Shown piece by piece: positions 1 to 5,066 of a stretch of DNA of 5,066 nt (the first letter of the stretch is position 1; every line of letters starts with the position of its first letter). The notes beneath the pieces are model-generated. The model saw only the letters and a list, made by a program, of their open reading frames with translations, had not been told where the DNA came from and made no database searches. This stretch comes from an uncultured Megamonas sp. Lineage in GTDB: Bacteria > Bacillota > Negativicutes > Selenomonadales > Selenomonadaceae. Location of the stretch: positions 1 through 5,066 of the forward strand of contig USIX01000168.1 in NCBI GenBank assembly GCA_900554895.1, read 5' to 3'. The position numbers and the translations under genes were made by a program.

Positions 1-39
<39 letters not shown>

Positions 40-42
40 AGC

Positions 43-62
43 ATAACTGCCGAGGTAGTTAT
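43..62 (+). other. 16S-tRNA spacer hairpin
   Basis: ATAACT (43-48) pairs with AGTTAT (57-62) around an 8-nt loop, just after the 16S 3' end. It is probably part of the structured precursor spacer involved in rRNA processing. The function is inferred from position only. Confidence 0.45.
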
Positions 63-86
63 GAGTCGAGCACATTCGTAAGCATT

Positions 87-111
87 GTTTGGTTTTGAGA
101 GAATATCTCTC
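87..111 (+). promoter_or_regulatory. Spacer antitermination-like motif and hairpin before tRNA-Ala
   Basis: GTTTGGTTTTGAGAG (87-101) resembles the conserved TTGTTCAGTTTTGAGAG-type block seen in Firmicutes 16S-23S spacers, usually discussed as an antitermination or processing element. GAGAGA (97-102) pairs with TCTCTC (106-111) around a 3-nt loop, a boxB-like arrangement. The similarity is from memory of the motif, and the role is inferred. Confidence 0.4.
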
Positions 112-118
112 TATATAT

Positions 119-194
119 GGGGGTGTAGCTCAGCTGGGAGAGCACCTGCCTTGCAAGCAGGGGGTCAGGAGTTCGATTCTCCTCATCTCCACCA
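119..194 (+). tRNA. tRNA-Ala (anticodon UGC)
   Basis: This is a complete 76-nt cloverleaf. The acceptor strand GGGGGTG (119-125) pairs with CATCTCC (184-190) and includes the G3-U70 wobble pair, the alanine identity element. The D arm begins TAGCTCAG at 126. The anticodon stem CCTGC/GCAGG encloses the loop CTTGCAA with anticodon TGC. The T arm is AGGAG-TTCGATT-CTCCT. A73 and the CCA tail (192-194) are encoded in the DNA. Its place 83 nt after the 16S end is the usual ITS position of tRNA-Ala, so it is presumably co-transcribed with 16S and released by RNase P and 3' processing. What is unusual is that a terminator, not tRNA-Ile or 23S, follows it. Confidence 0.98.
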
Positions 195-228
195 TATTGA
201 ATATAGACCGTAAGGTTAAGGTTAAGAT

Positions 229-254
229 AAAGACAGGCTTTGCCTGTCTTTTTT
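229..254 (+). terminator. Intrinsic terminator after tRNA-Ala
   Basis: AAGACAGGC (230-238) pairs perfectly with GCCTGTCTT (242-250) across a TTT loop, with one more A-T pair outside, and is followed by a T run. It is a textbook rho-independent terminator 35 nt after the tRNA. It appears to end the 16S-tRNA-Ala transcript before any 23S gene. Nothing between 195 and 228 is recognisable beyond a short GGTTAA direct repeat (two copies in 214-225). Confidence 0.9.
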
Positions 255-293
255 GTTTTACAAAATTATTTTGTACTTTTTTTGTATTTACGC

Positions 294-320
294 TTGTATT
301 TTAGAAAATTTTTTTATAAT
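294..320 (+). promoter_or_regulatory. Candidate promoter of the mod operon
   Basis: A perfect -10 hexamer TATAAT lies at 315-320 in an AT-rich stretch. The best -35 is TTGTAT (294-299), at a short 15-bp spacing, so the -35 call is weak. Transcription would start near 327, giving a leader of about 60 nt before the small ORF at 386. No convincing ModE-type inverted repeat overlaps the promoter. Confidence 0.45.
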
Positions 321-385
321 ATATCATATGTCAGCGATTATAGCTGCTAATTAAATTTGAGGTAATGAAATGAAAGGAGATTGTA

Positions 386-451
386 ATGAACGGCTTAATG
401 GTAGCTGTAGCTTCTGTATGTTTAGTGGCTATAACGGTAATTAATTTATAA
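386..451 (+). CDS. Probable 21-residue single-span membrane peptide upstream of modA
   Basis: This short ORF encodes 21 residues, M-N-G-L-M-V-A-V-A-S and onward, ending V-I-N-L. Almost every residue is hydrophobic and there is one Cys at position 12, so the whole peptide could be a single membrane span. Support comes from a strong Shine-Dalgarno AAAGGAG (373-379) six bases before the ATG, and from common codons (TTA, GTA, GCT). It ends 36 bp before modA and would share its transcript. I do not recognise a family. It might be a small accessory subunit of the transporter or a leader peptide tuning modA translation; both are inference. An overlapping 24-codon frame starting at 370 is a competing reading. 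Confidence 0.5.
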   Translation: MNGLMVAVASVCLVAITVINL

Positions 452-487
452 TTTTGTGTACTTGATATTTGTGAAAGGATTTTTAGT

Positions 488-1294
488 ATGTATGGATTAA
501 AAACAAATATCATCGCACTCGTTTCTTTTGTATTATTTAGTTTAGTAATAGCTGGTTGCAGTTCTTTGGAAAATGAGGAAAAGACACAGGATACAGCGTC
601 ACAACAGGAAGTATACATTGTAGCAGCAGCCAGTATGACAGATGCTGTAAAAGAGATAGGTACGAATTATGAAAAACAGCACCCAGATGTAAAACTGATG
701 TATAATTTCGGTAGTTCTGGTGCATTGCAATCTCAGATTGAACAGGGTGCTCCTGCCGATGTGTTTATTTCGGCAGCACAAAAGCAGATGAATGCTTTAG
801 AAGAAAAAAATCTGATTGATAAATCTACCCGCAAAGATTTGCTGGAAAACAAGGTTGTACTTATTGTACCGAAAGACAGCACACTTGCCTTAAACGATTT
901 TGCTGATGTAGCAGGCGATAAAGTGAATAAAATTGCTTTGGGCGAACCGAAATCTGTACCGGTAGGTCAATATTCTGAAGAAATTTTTACTAATCTAAAC
1001 GTATTGGACAATGTTAAAGCCAAAGCAGTATATGCTTCTGATGTTCGTCAGGTATTAAGCTGGGTGGAAACGGGCGAAGTTGACTGCGGTGTAGTTTATG
1101 CTACAGATGCAGCAATTTCTGACAAAGTAAAAGTTCTGCTCGAAGCTCCGGCGGATACGCATAAACCGGTAGTTTATTCGGTAGCAATGGTAAGTTCTTC
1201 TAAAAATCCGGAAATAGCCAAAGATTTTTTGGCATATTTAAGTCAGAATGAACAAAAAGTTATTTTAGAAAAATATGGTTTTGATGTAAAGTAA
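488..1294 (+). CDS. modA: Molybdate ABC transporter, substrate-binding lipoprotein ModA
   Basis: ModA binds molybdate (often tungstate too) outside the cytoplasmic membrane and hands it to the ModB channel. The 268-residue product has a lipoprotein signal: hydrophobic residues 8-22 and a lipobox ending I-A-G-C with acylated Cys24. A short polar linker (25-40) precedes the periplasmic-binding fold. Family ligand-site segments are present: A-A-A-S-M with Ser49, F-G-S-S-G with Ser76/Ser77, V-P-V-G at 157-160, D-V-R-Q at 185-188, and V-Y-A-T-D with Tyr204. These correspond to the oxyanion-contact regions known from E. coli ModA. The ATG at 488 was chosen because AAAGGA (474-479) lies eight bases upstream and the signal peptide starts there. 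It is first of modABC, with a hairpin separating it from modB. Tungstate specificity cannot be excluded from sequence. Confidence 0.95.
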   Translation: MYGLKTNIIALVSFVLFSLVIAGCSSLENEEKTQDTASQQEVYIVAAASMTDAVKEIGTNYEKQHPDVKLMYNFGSSGALQSQIEQGAPADVFISAAQKQMNALEEKNLIDKSTRKDLLENKVVLIVPKDSTLALNDFADVAGDKVNKIALGEPKSVPVGQYSEEIFTNLNVLDNVKAKAVYASDVRQVLSWVETGEVDCGVVYATDAAISDKVKVLLEAPADTHKPVVYSVAMVSSSKNPEIAKDFLAYLSQNEQKVILEKYGFDVK

Positions 1295-1302
1295 GTTTAT
1301 TT

Positions 1303-1331
1303 AGCGGCAGCCCGGTATATGGTCTGTCGCT
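1303..1331 (+). terminator. modA-modB intercistronic hairpin (attenuator or mRNA stabiliser)
   Basis: AGCGGCAG (1303-1310) pairs with CTGTCGCT (1324-1331) with one G-U pair, and CC/GG pairing can extend it inward past a bulge. GTTTTATTTAT follows. The T run is imperfect, so this looks like a partial terminator or a 3' stabilising hairpin that keeps modA in excess over modB and modC. That role is common in binding-protein ABC operons but is inferred here. Confidence 0.5.
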
Positions 1332-1353
1332 GTTTTATTTATGAGGTGGTTTA

Positions 1354-2016
1354 ATGGATTTATCGCCATTGTACATATCAATGAAAACGGCAGGACTGGC
1401 AACGGTTATAACTTTTGTGCTGGGCGTTTATGCAGCAAGATATATAAGAGGAGTAAAACGCTTTCAGGGAATTATTGATGGTATAATTACATTGCCGCTT
1501 GTTTTACCGCCGACAGTAGTCGGATTTTTTTTACTGTTGCTTTTAGGCAGAAACAGTTTTATTGGACAGTTTCTGAATTTATTTGGTATAAATATAATTT
1601 TTTCGTGGCCTGCAACCGTCATAACGGCGACTGTTGTTTCTTTTCCGCTGATGTATCGAACGACACGCGGTGCTTTTGAACAGATAGATAAAGATTTAAT
1701 TGCTGCAGCACGTACTTTGGGCATGAGTGAAGAGCGTATTTTTTGGAAAATTATTATTCCGTTGGCAAGACCGGGTATAATGGCAGGAGCTATCTTGTCT
1801 TTTGCCAGAGCGCTCGGCGAATTCGGTGCGACGATTATGCTTGCCGGCAATATTCCAGGGAAGACGCAGACAATGTCCACGGCCATTTATTCATCGGTAC
1901 AGGCAAATGACCAGGAAAGTGCGTTTATATGGGCATTCATCATAATAATTTTTTCTCTGGCTGTTATGGTACTTATGAATTACTGGCTGAAAAAACAGAG
2001 GAATATAACAGGGTAA
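1354..2016 (+). CDS. modB: Molybdate ABC transporter, permease ModB
   Basis: ModB is the membrane subunit, acting as a homodimer that forms the translocation path and contacts ModC. The 220-residue length is close to the usual figure of about 225. Around five hydrophobic spans are visible, at roughly 11-29, 43-65, 82-101, 139-155 and 189-209. The second includes the ModB-typical L-P-L-V-L-P-P-T-V-V-G run at 47-57. The cytoplasmic EAA loop, which docks on the ATPase, lies at about 115-139 with A-A-A-R-T-L-G followed by I-I-P-L-A. The A-R-A-L-G-E-F-G-A-T segment (151-160) is also typical of molybdate permeases. A GAGG site (1343-1346) lies seven bases before the ATG. The stop is 11 bp before the modC start. 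Confidence 0.95.
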   Translation: MDLSPLYISMKTAGLATVITFVLGVYAARYIRGVKRFQGIIDGIITLPLVLPPTVVGFFLLLLLGRNSFIGQFLNLFGINIIFSWPATVITATVVSFPLMYRTTRGAFEQIDKDLIAAARTLGMSEERIFWKIIIPLARPGIMAGAILSFARALGEFGATIMLAGNIPGKTQTMSTAIYSSVQANDQESAFIWAFIIIIFSLAVMVLMNYWLKKQRNITG

Positions 2017-2027
2017 GATGATTTATT

Positions 2028-3071
2028 ATGGCATTGGAAGTAAAGATAAAGAAGAAATGCAATGATTTCATACTGAATGTGGAATTTGTTTTCATAGATG
2101 GCATACTGGGAGTACTAGGTGCTTCCGGTTGCGGAAAATCCATGACGCTTAAATGTGTTGCCGGAATAGAAACGCCGGATGAAGGGCGCATTGTACTGAA
2201 TGGCAGAGTTTTATTTGATAGCGAGAAAGGAATAAATTTATCACCGCAGCAACGTAATGTAGGTTATCTGTTTCAAAATTATGCCTTATTCCCTCATATG
2301 AATGTAGAGGAGAACATATTGTCGGGTGTAAAAGATAAAGATAAACAGGCAATACTGGATAAGTATGTTAAAATTTTCCGTTTACAGGATTTACGAAAAT
2401 TGTATCCGCGCAATTTGTCGGGCGGACAGCAGCAACGTGTGGCATTGGCCAGGATATTTGCATCCAAGCCTGATATTTTAATGTTGGATGAGCCGTTTTC
2501 CGCATTGGACGATTTTTTGAAATGGCAGGTGGAAATCGAGCTGAGAAATATTTTGAAATTATATGCCAAAAATATTCTGTTCGTTTCACATAATCGAGAT
2601 GAAATTTATCGTTTTTGCGATGAGGTAGCAGTCTTGTCGAAGGGCAGAGTAACGGCATTTACGACAAAGAAAAATCTGTTTGAAAGACCGCAGACACTAG
2701 ATGCTTCAAAACTAAGCGGTTGTAAAAATCATTCGCATATTATCAAAATAGATGATTACACGGTACGGGCAACAGATTGGAATGTGGATTTAAAATTGAA
2801 TGCGAAAATAGTGCCGGAATATACGTATATTGGTATTAGAGCGCATGAAATTAATATTTGCGAAGCAAATAAGGGAGAAAATGTTTTTGCTTTTACAATT
2901 GAACATATTATAGAGAATATTTTCAGTATTATATTCATGGTTAGAGTGCAAGATGCCAAAGAAATGATTAGAGTGGAATTCGACAAGGAATATTGGCGTA
3001 ATAACAAAAAAATTGGTGATATTATATATTTACAGTTGGAAGGAAAACATCTTTTTTTGTTGACGGAATAA
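2028..3071 (+). CDS. modC: Molybdate ABC transporter, ATP-binding protein ModC
   Basis: ModC is the cytoplasmic ATPase powering import. The 347-residue product shows a full nucleotide-binding domain: Walker A G-A-S-G-C-G-K-S at 31-38, Q-loop Gln83, signature L-S-G-G-Q-Q-Q-R at 130-137, Walker B I-L-M-L-D-E-P at 150-156, D-loop S-A-L-D, and switch His188. All catalytic residues look intact. From about 220 comes a C-terminal region with S-G-C-K-N (230-234) and G-I-R-A-H-E (269-274), as in ModC proteins. It ends in a Mop/TOBE-like beta domain that in relatives can bind the oxyanion and limit uptake. The ATG at 2028 has no good Shine-Dalgarno; AGGG at 2010-2013 is too distant. Translational coupling to modB is therefore likely. 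Another ATG at 2018 is out of frame. A strong terminator follows directly. Confidence 0.94.
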   Translation: MALEVKIKKKCNDFILNVEFVFIDGILGVLGASGCGKSMTLKCVAGIETPDEGRIVLNGRVLFDSEKGINLSPQQRNVGYLFQNYALFPHMNVEENILSGVKDKDKQAILDKYVKIFRLQDLRKLYPRNLSGGQQQRVALARIFASKPDILMLDEPFSALDDFLKWQVEIELRNILKLYAKNILFVSHNRDEIYRFCDEVAVLSKGRVTAFTTKKNLFERPQTLDASKLSGCKNHSHIIKIDDYTVRATDWNVDLKLNAKIVPEYTYIGIRAHEINICEANKGENVFAFTIEHIIENIFSIIFMVRVQDAKEMIRVEFDKEYWRNNKKIGDIIYLQLEGKHLFLLTE

Positions 3072-3110
3072 AAAGCCGCTACTCACGGTTAATGTGAAGT
3101 AGCGGCTTTT
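3071..3110. terminator. Bidirectional terminator between modC and the convergent kinase-like gene
   Basis: AAAAGCCGCTACT (3071-3083) pairs perfectly with AGTAGCGGCTTTT (3098-3110). A CAC/GTG extension forms past one bulged A, and the loop is about 7 nt. A tracts on one side and T tracts on the other make it usable from both strands. It includes the last base of the modC stop and ends one base before the stop of the opposite-strand gene, so it serves both convergent units. Confidence 0.92.
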
Positions 3111-3111
3111 A

Positions 3112-4545
3112 TTATTTATCTAAAGTAAATTTAAATGCAGTGTATTCATCAGCTTGCTGTTCGTATGTTAATTTAATATGATGCAGTTTGGCAAGATGCT
3201 GAGCGATGGAAAGCTCAATGCTGGAAAAAAGGCTATCATCCGGTTTTGCGCTGTAGAACTGTTCGAATACGTTAGGAAGCTGCGTTAAGGATATTTCCGA
3301 ATTGCTGTTTTGAAAAGCAATATAGTAATGTTCGCTGTCTTCGGAAATTTTTATATGCAGCGTGCTGTCCGCCGGATAAAGCTGCAAAGCTTTGTCCAAT
3401 GTTTCGCAAAACATTTGTTTTAATCGGTTTGCATCTCCGGTAAATAAAATAAGCTGATTATCCAGAAGAATATGCGTTTTGAAAGTAATATGCTTATCAT
3501 CAGCCGACTTTTGGCGTGTTTTTAGACTGTCTTGCAAAATATCGAGGATATTAAGCAAATCTTTGCGCATGGAAAAATCTGTATCGGTTATTTGAGTCAA
3601 ATTAAGCAGATTGTTTGTTAAATGCTGCATTTTTTCCAGTTCTTTGGTCATTTTATTGACTGTGGCTTTGTTTAAAGCGGATTTATTTTTTGTTGTCAAC
3701 TCATTGAGGGCAGCTTTGATTTCTTTAATCGGTGAATGTAGTTTATATGCTGTTTTAACAATTAAATCAGAACAGGATTTTTCTTTAAATTGCGTTGTAT
3801 TTTCCATGTTTTGCAGATAGAGGGAAAGTTTATTGAGATTTTGTGCCAAAAGAGCTATTTCATCCGTTGATTTCGTTTTTATCTGTGTTTCATAATTGTG
3901 GTTGATGATTTTTTGCATAAATTTATTAAGTACGCTTAAAGAAAGAATGTATTTTTTTACAAGGTAGCGAAGCAGAAATAAAGAAACAGCAAGTAAAATA
4001 ATAGAACAGAATAATAAAATAGCTATACCGTCATACCAGCTGTGCTGGAAAGATGGAAGTCTGTCATGCAAAAGTAAAGCGGCTTTTACCTCACCTGCTT
4101 TGTTATATACGGGAACACCGATGGTAATATAATCAGAGCTGGTAAAAGCGGTAAAATTACTGGTACGCAGATTTTGACCGGTAAAGATTGTTTGAATATC
4201 ATTTTGACACTGCTCAGGAAGATGGTTATAGGTTAAATCAGGATAAGAACGGCTGCCGGTAAGCTGAAGCGTATTTTTATCAATGAGCCATATTTCGTTT
4301 TGATTTAAAACATTCAGTAGTTGTAAAACATTATTATTGTAGTTAATAGTAATAGGAATGTTATCATCAGTTGTTTTGCTCAAAACATCGGCAAAGGAAA
4401 GTGCAGCGGTTTCTAAACGGCTGTTTTCCACATCATTGGCATGTCTGAGAAAAATAAAACCGAAAAAAATACAGAAGGAAATGGTGAAAAACAGAACAAT
4501 GGCTGTAAGAATTAGCATTAGTTTATTGATAAGTTTAAATGGCAT
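3112..4545 (-). CDS. Degenerate sensor histidine kinase-like membrane protein (probable pseudokinase)
   Basis: The 477-residue protein has the layout of a membrane sensor kinase. TM1 is at about 8-33, then an extracytoplasmic domain (34-170) whose end (I-T-I-G-V-P-V-Y to L-L-L-H) looks Cache/PAS-like, TM2 at about 173-196, a HAMP-like linker (about 193-248), a DHp-like helical pair (255-320) and a HATPase-like domain (329-477). The active sites are altered. Where the H-box normally reads S-H-E-L-R-T-P-L there is A-Y-K-L-H-S-P-I (266-273), so the phosphoacceptor His is Tyr267. The N-box has E381 and K385 in place of Asn. The G1 D-x-G-x-G is N413-S-N-S-E417. The G2 G-L-G-L is S442-I-E-L. The F-box (F-E-Q-F-Y, 427-431) survives. 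The frame is open throughout, so it seems selected rather than decaying. No response regulator is in the window. The start is supported by AGAGGT (minus strand, 4554-4559) eight bases upstream. It may bind a partner or act as an allosteric sensor; the ligand is unknown. Confidence 0.85.
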   Translation of the reverse strand: MPFKLINKLMLILTAIVLFFTISFCIFFGFIFLRHANDVENSRLETAALSFADVLSKTTDDNIPITINYNNNVLQLLNVLNQNEIWLIDKNTLQLTGSRSYPDLTYNHLPEQCQNDIQTIFTGQNLRTSNFTAFTSSDYITIGVPVYNKAGEVKAALLLHDRLPSFQHSWYDGIAILLFCSIILLAVSLFLLRYLVKKYILSLSVLNKFMQKIINHNYETQIKTKSTDEIALLAQNLNKLSLYLQNMENTTQFKEKSCSDLIVKTAYKLHSPIKEIKAALNELTTKNKSALNKATVNKMTKELEKMQHLTNNLLNLTQITDTDFSMRKDLLNILDILQDSLKTRQKSADDKHITFKTHILLDNQLILFTGDANRLKQMFCETLDKALQLYPADSTLHIKISEDSEHYYIAFQNSNSEISLTQLPNVFEQFYSAKPDDSLFSSIELSIAQHLAKLHHIKLTYEQQADEYTAFKFTLDK

Positions 4546-4570
4546 AATAAAGTACCTCTTTGCTTTTTTA

Positions 4571-4576
4571 ATTATA
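4571..4576 (-). promoter_or_regulatory. Candidate -10 element for the kinase-like gene
   Basis: On the minus strand a perfect TATAAT lies here, 26 bp before the ATG and with the Shine-Dalgarno in between. No good -35 hexamer lies at 16-18 bp, so the promoter may need an activator. A start site only about 20 nt before the ATG would give a very short leader. Confidence 0.35.
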
Positions 4577-4620
4577 TCTAAAATTTTAGCACAAAATTTG
4601 GGAAGAAAAAATATCTTAGA

Positions 4621-4631
4621 TGGTATATACT
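4621..4631 (+). promoter_or_regulatory. Candidate -10 element for the small secreted peptide gene
   Basis: TGG-TATATA (4621-4629) reads as an extended -10 element, and the overlapping TATACT (4626-4631) is an alternative. No consensus -35 sits at normal spacing; TTGGGA (4598-4603) is about 20 bp upstream. It shares the 135-bp divergent intergenic region with the promoter of the kinase-like gene. Confidence 0.35.
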
Positions 4632-4680
4632 ATTATTAGAAGAAATAGAGTTGTTCAATGTTTGGTAAGGAGATGATAAA

Positions 4681-4845
4681 ATGCGTAGAATAATAACGCT
4701 GTTGATGATGGTCGTTATGCTGCTGACGTTTTCAGCGGGAGTATTTGCTCAGCCACAATCGGATTATGATTTTAACAGAGTAGGCGACGGTTATCATTGC
4801 CATTATGATGATGGACATCATTATCGTAGCGGACATTGTTGGTAA
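4681..4845 (+). CDS. Small secreted His/Cys-containing peptide (54 residues), unknown function
   Basis: This short gene has a Shine-Dalgarno AAGGAG (4667-4672) eight bases before the ATG and its own terminator. The product starts M-R-R, then has a hydrophobic core (residues 4-19) and S-A-G-V-F-A, a good signal-peptidase I site after Ala23. The mature part would be about 31 residues, rich in Tyr, Asp, Gly and His. It has five His (39, 41, 46, 47, 52) and two Cys (40, 53) around an H-C-H and a G-H-H motif, ending G-H-C-W. The Cys pair could form a disulfide loop, or the His/Cys set could bind a metal; neither is shown by the sequence. I recognise no family. It lies divergent from the kinase-like gene and could be its partner or ligand, which is inference from position. 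Confidence 0.75.
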   Translation: MRRIITLLMMVVMLLTFSAGVFAQPQSDYDFNRVGDGYHCHYDDGHHYRSGHCW

Positions 4846-4881
4846 AATAAAGGCATGAAGCTTGTCTTCATGCCTTTATTT
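4845..4881 (+). terminator. Intrinsic terminator of the small peptide gene
   Basis: A perfect 16-bp stem pairs 4845-4860 with 4866-4881 around a CTTGT loop; the core is GGCATGAAG/CTTCATGCC flanked by A-rich and T-rich arms. The 5' arm begins at the last base of the stop codon. The symmetric A and T flanks could also stop transcription coming from the right. Confidence 0.9.
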
Positions 4882-4907
4882 ATAAGGCTTTATAAAATTT
4901 TTTATAG

Positions 4908-4963
4908 AAAATGAAATTTTTTTGAAAAAAAGTGTTGACATGATGGCGATAATTTAATATACT
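4908..4963 (+). promoter_or_regulatory. Strong promoter of stable-RNA type with UP-like A tracts
   Basis: TTGACA (4935-4940) and TATACT (4958-4963) are spaced exactly 17 bp, the best match to the housekeeping sigma consensus in the window. A/T tracts at 4908-4911, 4914-4923 and 4925-4931 lie just upstream of the -35, where UP elements act. Transcription should begin near 4970. Such strength is typical of rRNA and tRNA operons and fits the tRNA-like sequence downstream. Confidence 0.85.
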
Positions 4964-4969
4964 ATAGAA

Positions 4970-4987
4970 GCTGGCTCGTGAGCCGGC
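4970..4987 (+). other. 5'-terminal leader hairpin
   Basis: GCTGGCT (4970-4976) pairs with AGCCGGC (4981-4987) with one G-U pair and a CGTG loop, starting at the predicted first transcribed base. A second small hairpin, AAGCC-TGAG-GGCTT, follows at 4997-5010. Both would be in the leader of the transcript from the 4935-4963 promoter. A role in 5' stabilisation or processing is possible but not shown. Confidence 0.5.
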
Positions 4988-5024
4988 GAAAAGAAAAAGC
5001 CTGAGGGCTTGAACATAATAATAT

Positions 5025-5066
5025 GGGCCTATAGCTCACGGTATGTCAGCTGTTCGGCCTCCGTTC
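5025..5066 (+). other. tRNA-Ile-like 5' end that loses its match, at window edge
   Basis: GGGCCTATAGCTCA (5025-5038) equals the normal 5' acceptor strand, U8-A9 and D-stem start of a bacterial tRNA-Ile(GAU). After that the expected D loop and the closing GAGC of the D stem do not appear. The next 28 bases can instead fold as a nested hairpin: GGCC 5026-5029 with 5056-5059, and AGCT 5033-5036 with 5048-5051. This is either a tRNA gene interrupted or misassembled at the window edge, or an unrelated structured leader. It is not called as a tRNA for this reason. Confidence 0.35.

Noticed and set aside
207..230. GGTTAAGGTTAAGATAAAG resembling the 5' start of 23S rRNA
   Set aside because: Only about ten bases are similar and the conserved following block of 23S is absent; a terminator comes next.
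89..304. 71-codon ORF over the tRNA-Ala gene
   Set aside because: Most of it is a translation of the tRNA and the terminator; the G-V-A-Q-L-G-E-H type run is the usual false protein from tRNA sequence.
321..370. Molybdenum cofactor riboswitch or ModE operator upstream of modA
   Set aside because: The leader is too short for the large Moco aptamer and only a 4-bp CAGC/GCTG hairpin is visible; no ModE-like inverted repeat with TATA arms of correct layout was found.
1464..1886. 140-codon minus-strand ORF inside modB
   Set aside because: It is the antisense shadow of a clear ModB coding frame, with no ribosome site or recognisable domain.
3112..4545. Kinase-like gene as a decaying pseudogene
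   Set aside because: The frame is open over 477 codons with a good ribosome site and a terminator, and hydrophobic and helical patterns are kept; motif loss with an intact frame fits a maintained pseudokinase better.
4358..4639. 93-codon plus-strand ORF over the kinase-like gene start
   Set aside because: It is antisense to the signal/TM region of the kinase-like gene and runs into the divergent promoter region; it shows no family features.

Overview
The window looks like a piece of a low-GC Firmicutes (Bacillota) chromosome. Three things point there: the 16S rRNA 3' end carries the anti-Shine-Dalgarno CCTCC followed by TTTCT, the genes have purine-rich Shine-Dalgarno sites, and the molybdate-binding protein is a lipoprotein. 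A Negativicutes-like or clostridial host is a guess that cannot be proved here. Both ends fall in or near stable-RNA genes, so the window may be a contig broken at repeated rRNA sequence.

Layout. Positions 1-35 are the last bases of a 16S rRNA gene. A short spacer with two hairpins follows, then a complete tRNA-Ala(UGC) at 119-194. An intrinsic terminator follows at 229-254, so no 23S gene comes next. A promoter-like region and a probable 21-codon membrane-peptide ORF (386-451) precede a complete modABC operon (488-3071) for high-affinity molybdate or tungstate import. A hairpin sits between modA and modB. A bidirectional terminator (3071-3110) separates modC from a convergent gene (3112-4545, minus). 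That gene encodes a 477-residue two-TM protein built like a sensor histidine kinase, but the phosphoacceptor His and the main ATP-binding residues are replaced. Divergent from it is a 54-codon gene (4681-4845) for a small secreted His/Cys-containing peptide, closed by a long perfect hairpin terminator. The last 150 bases hold an A-tract-rich, near-consensus promoter, two leader hairpins, and a sequence that starts like tRNA-Ile but stops matching after about 14 nt.

How the genes work together. ModA captures the oxyanion outside the membrane, ModB forms the channel dimer and ModC supplies ATP hydrolysis. The pseudokinase has no response regulator in the window; with the divergent small peptide it may form a separate envelope-sensing pair, but this is inference from position only. 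The most notable points are the apparent separation of 16S-tRNA-Ala from 23S, the degenerate kinase, and the two small ORFs.
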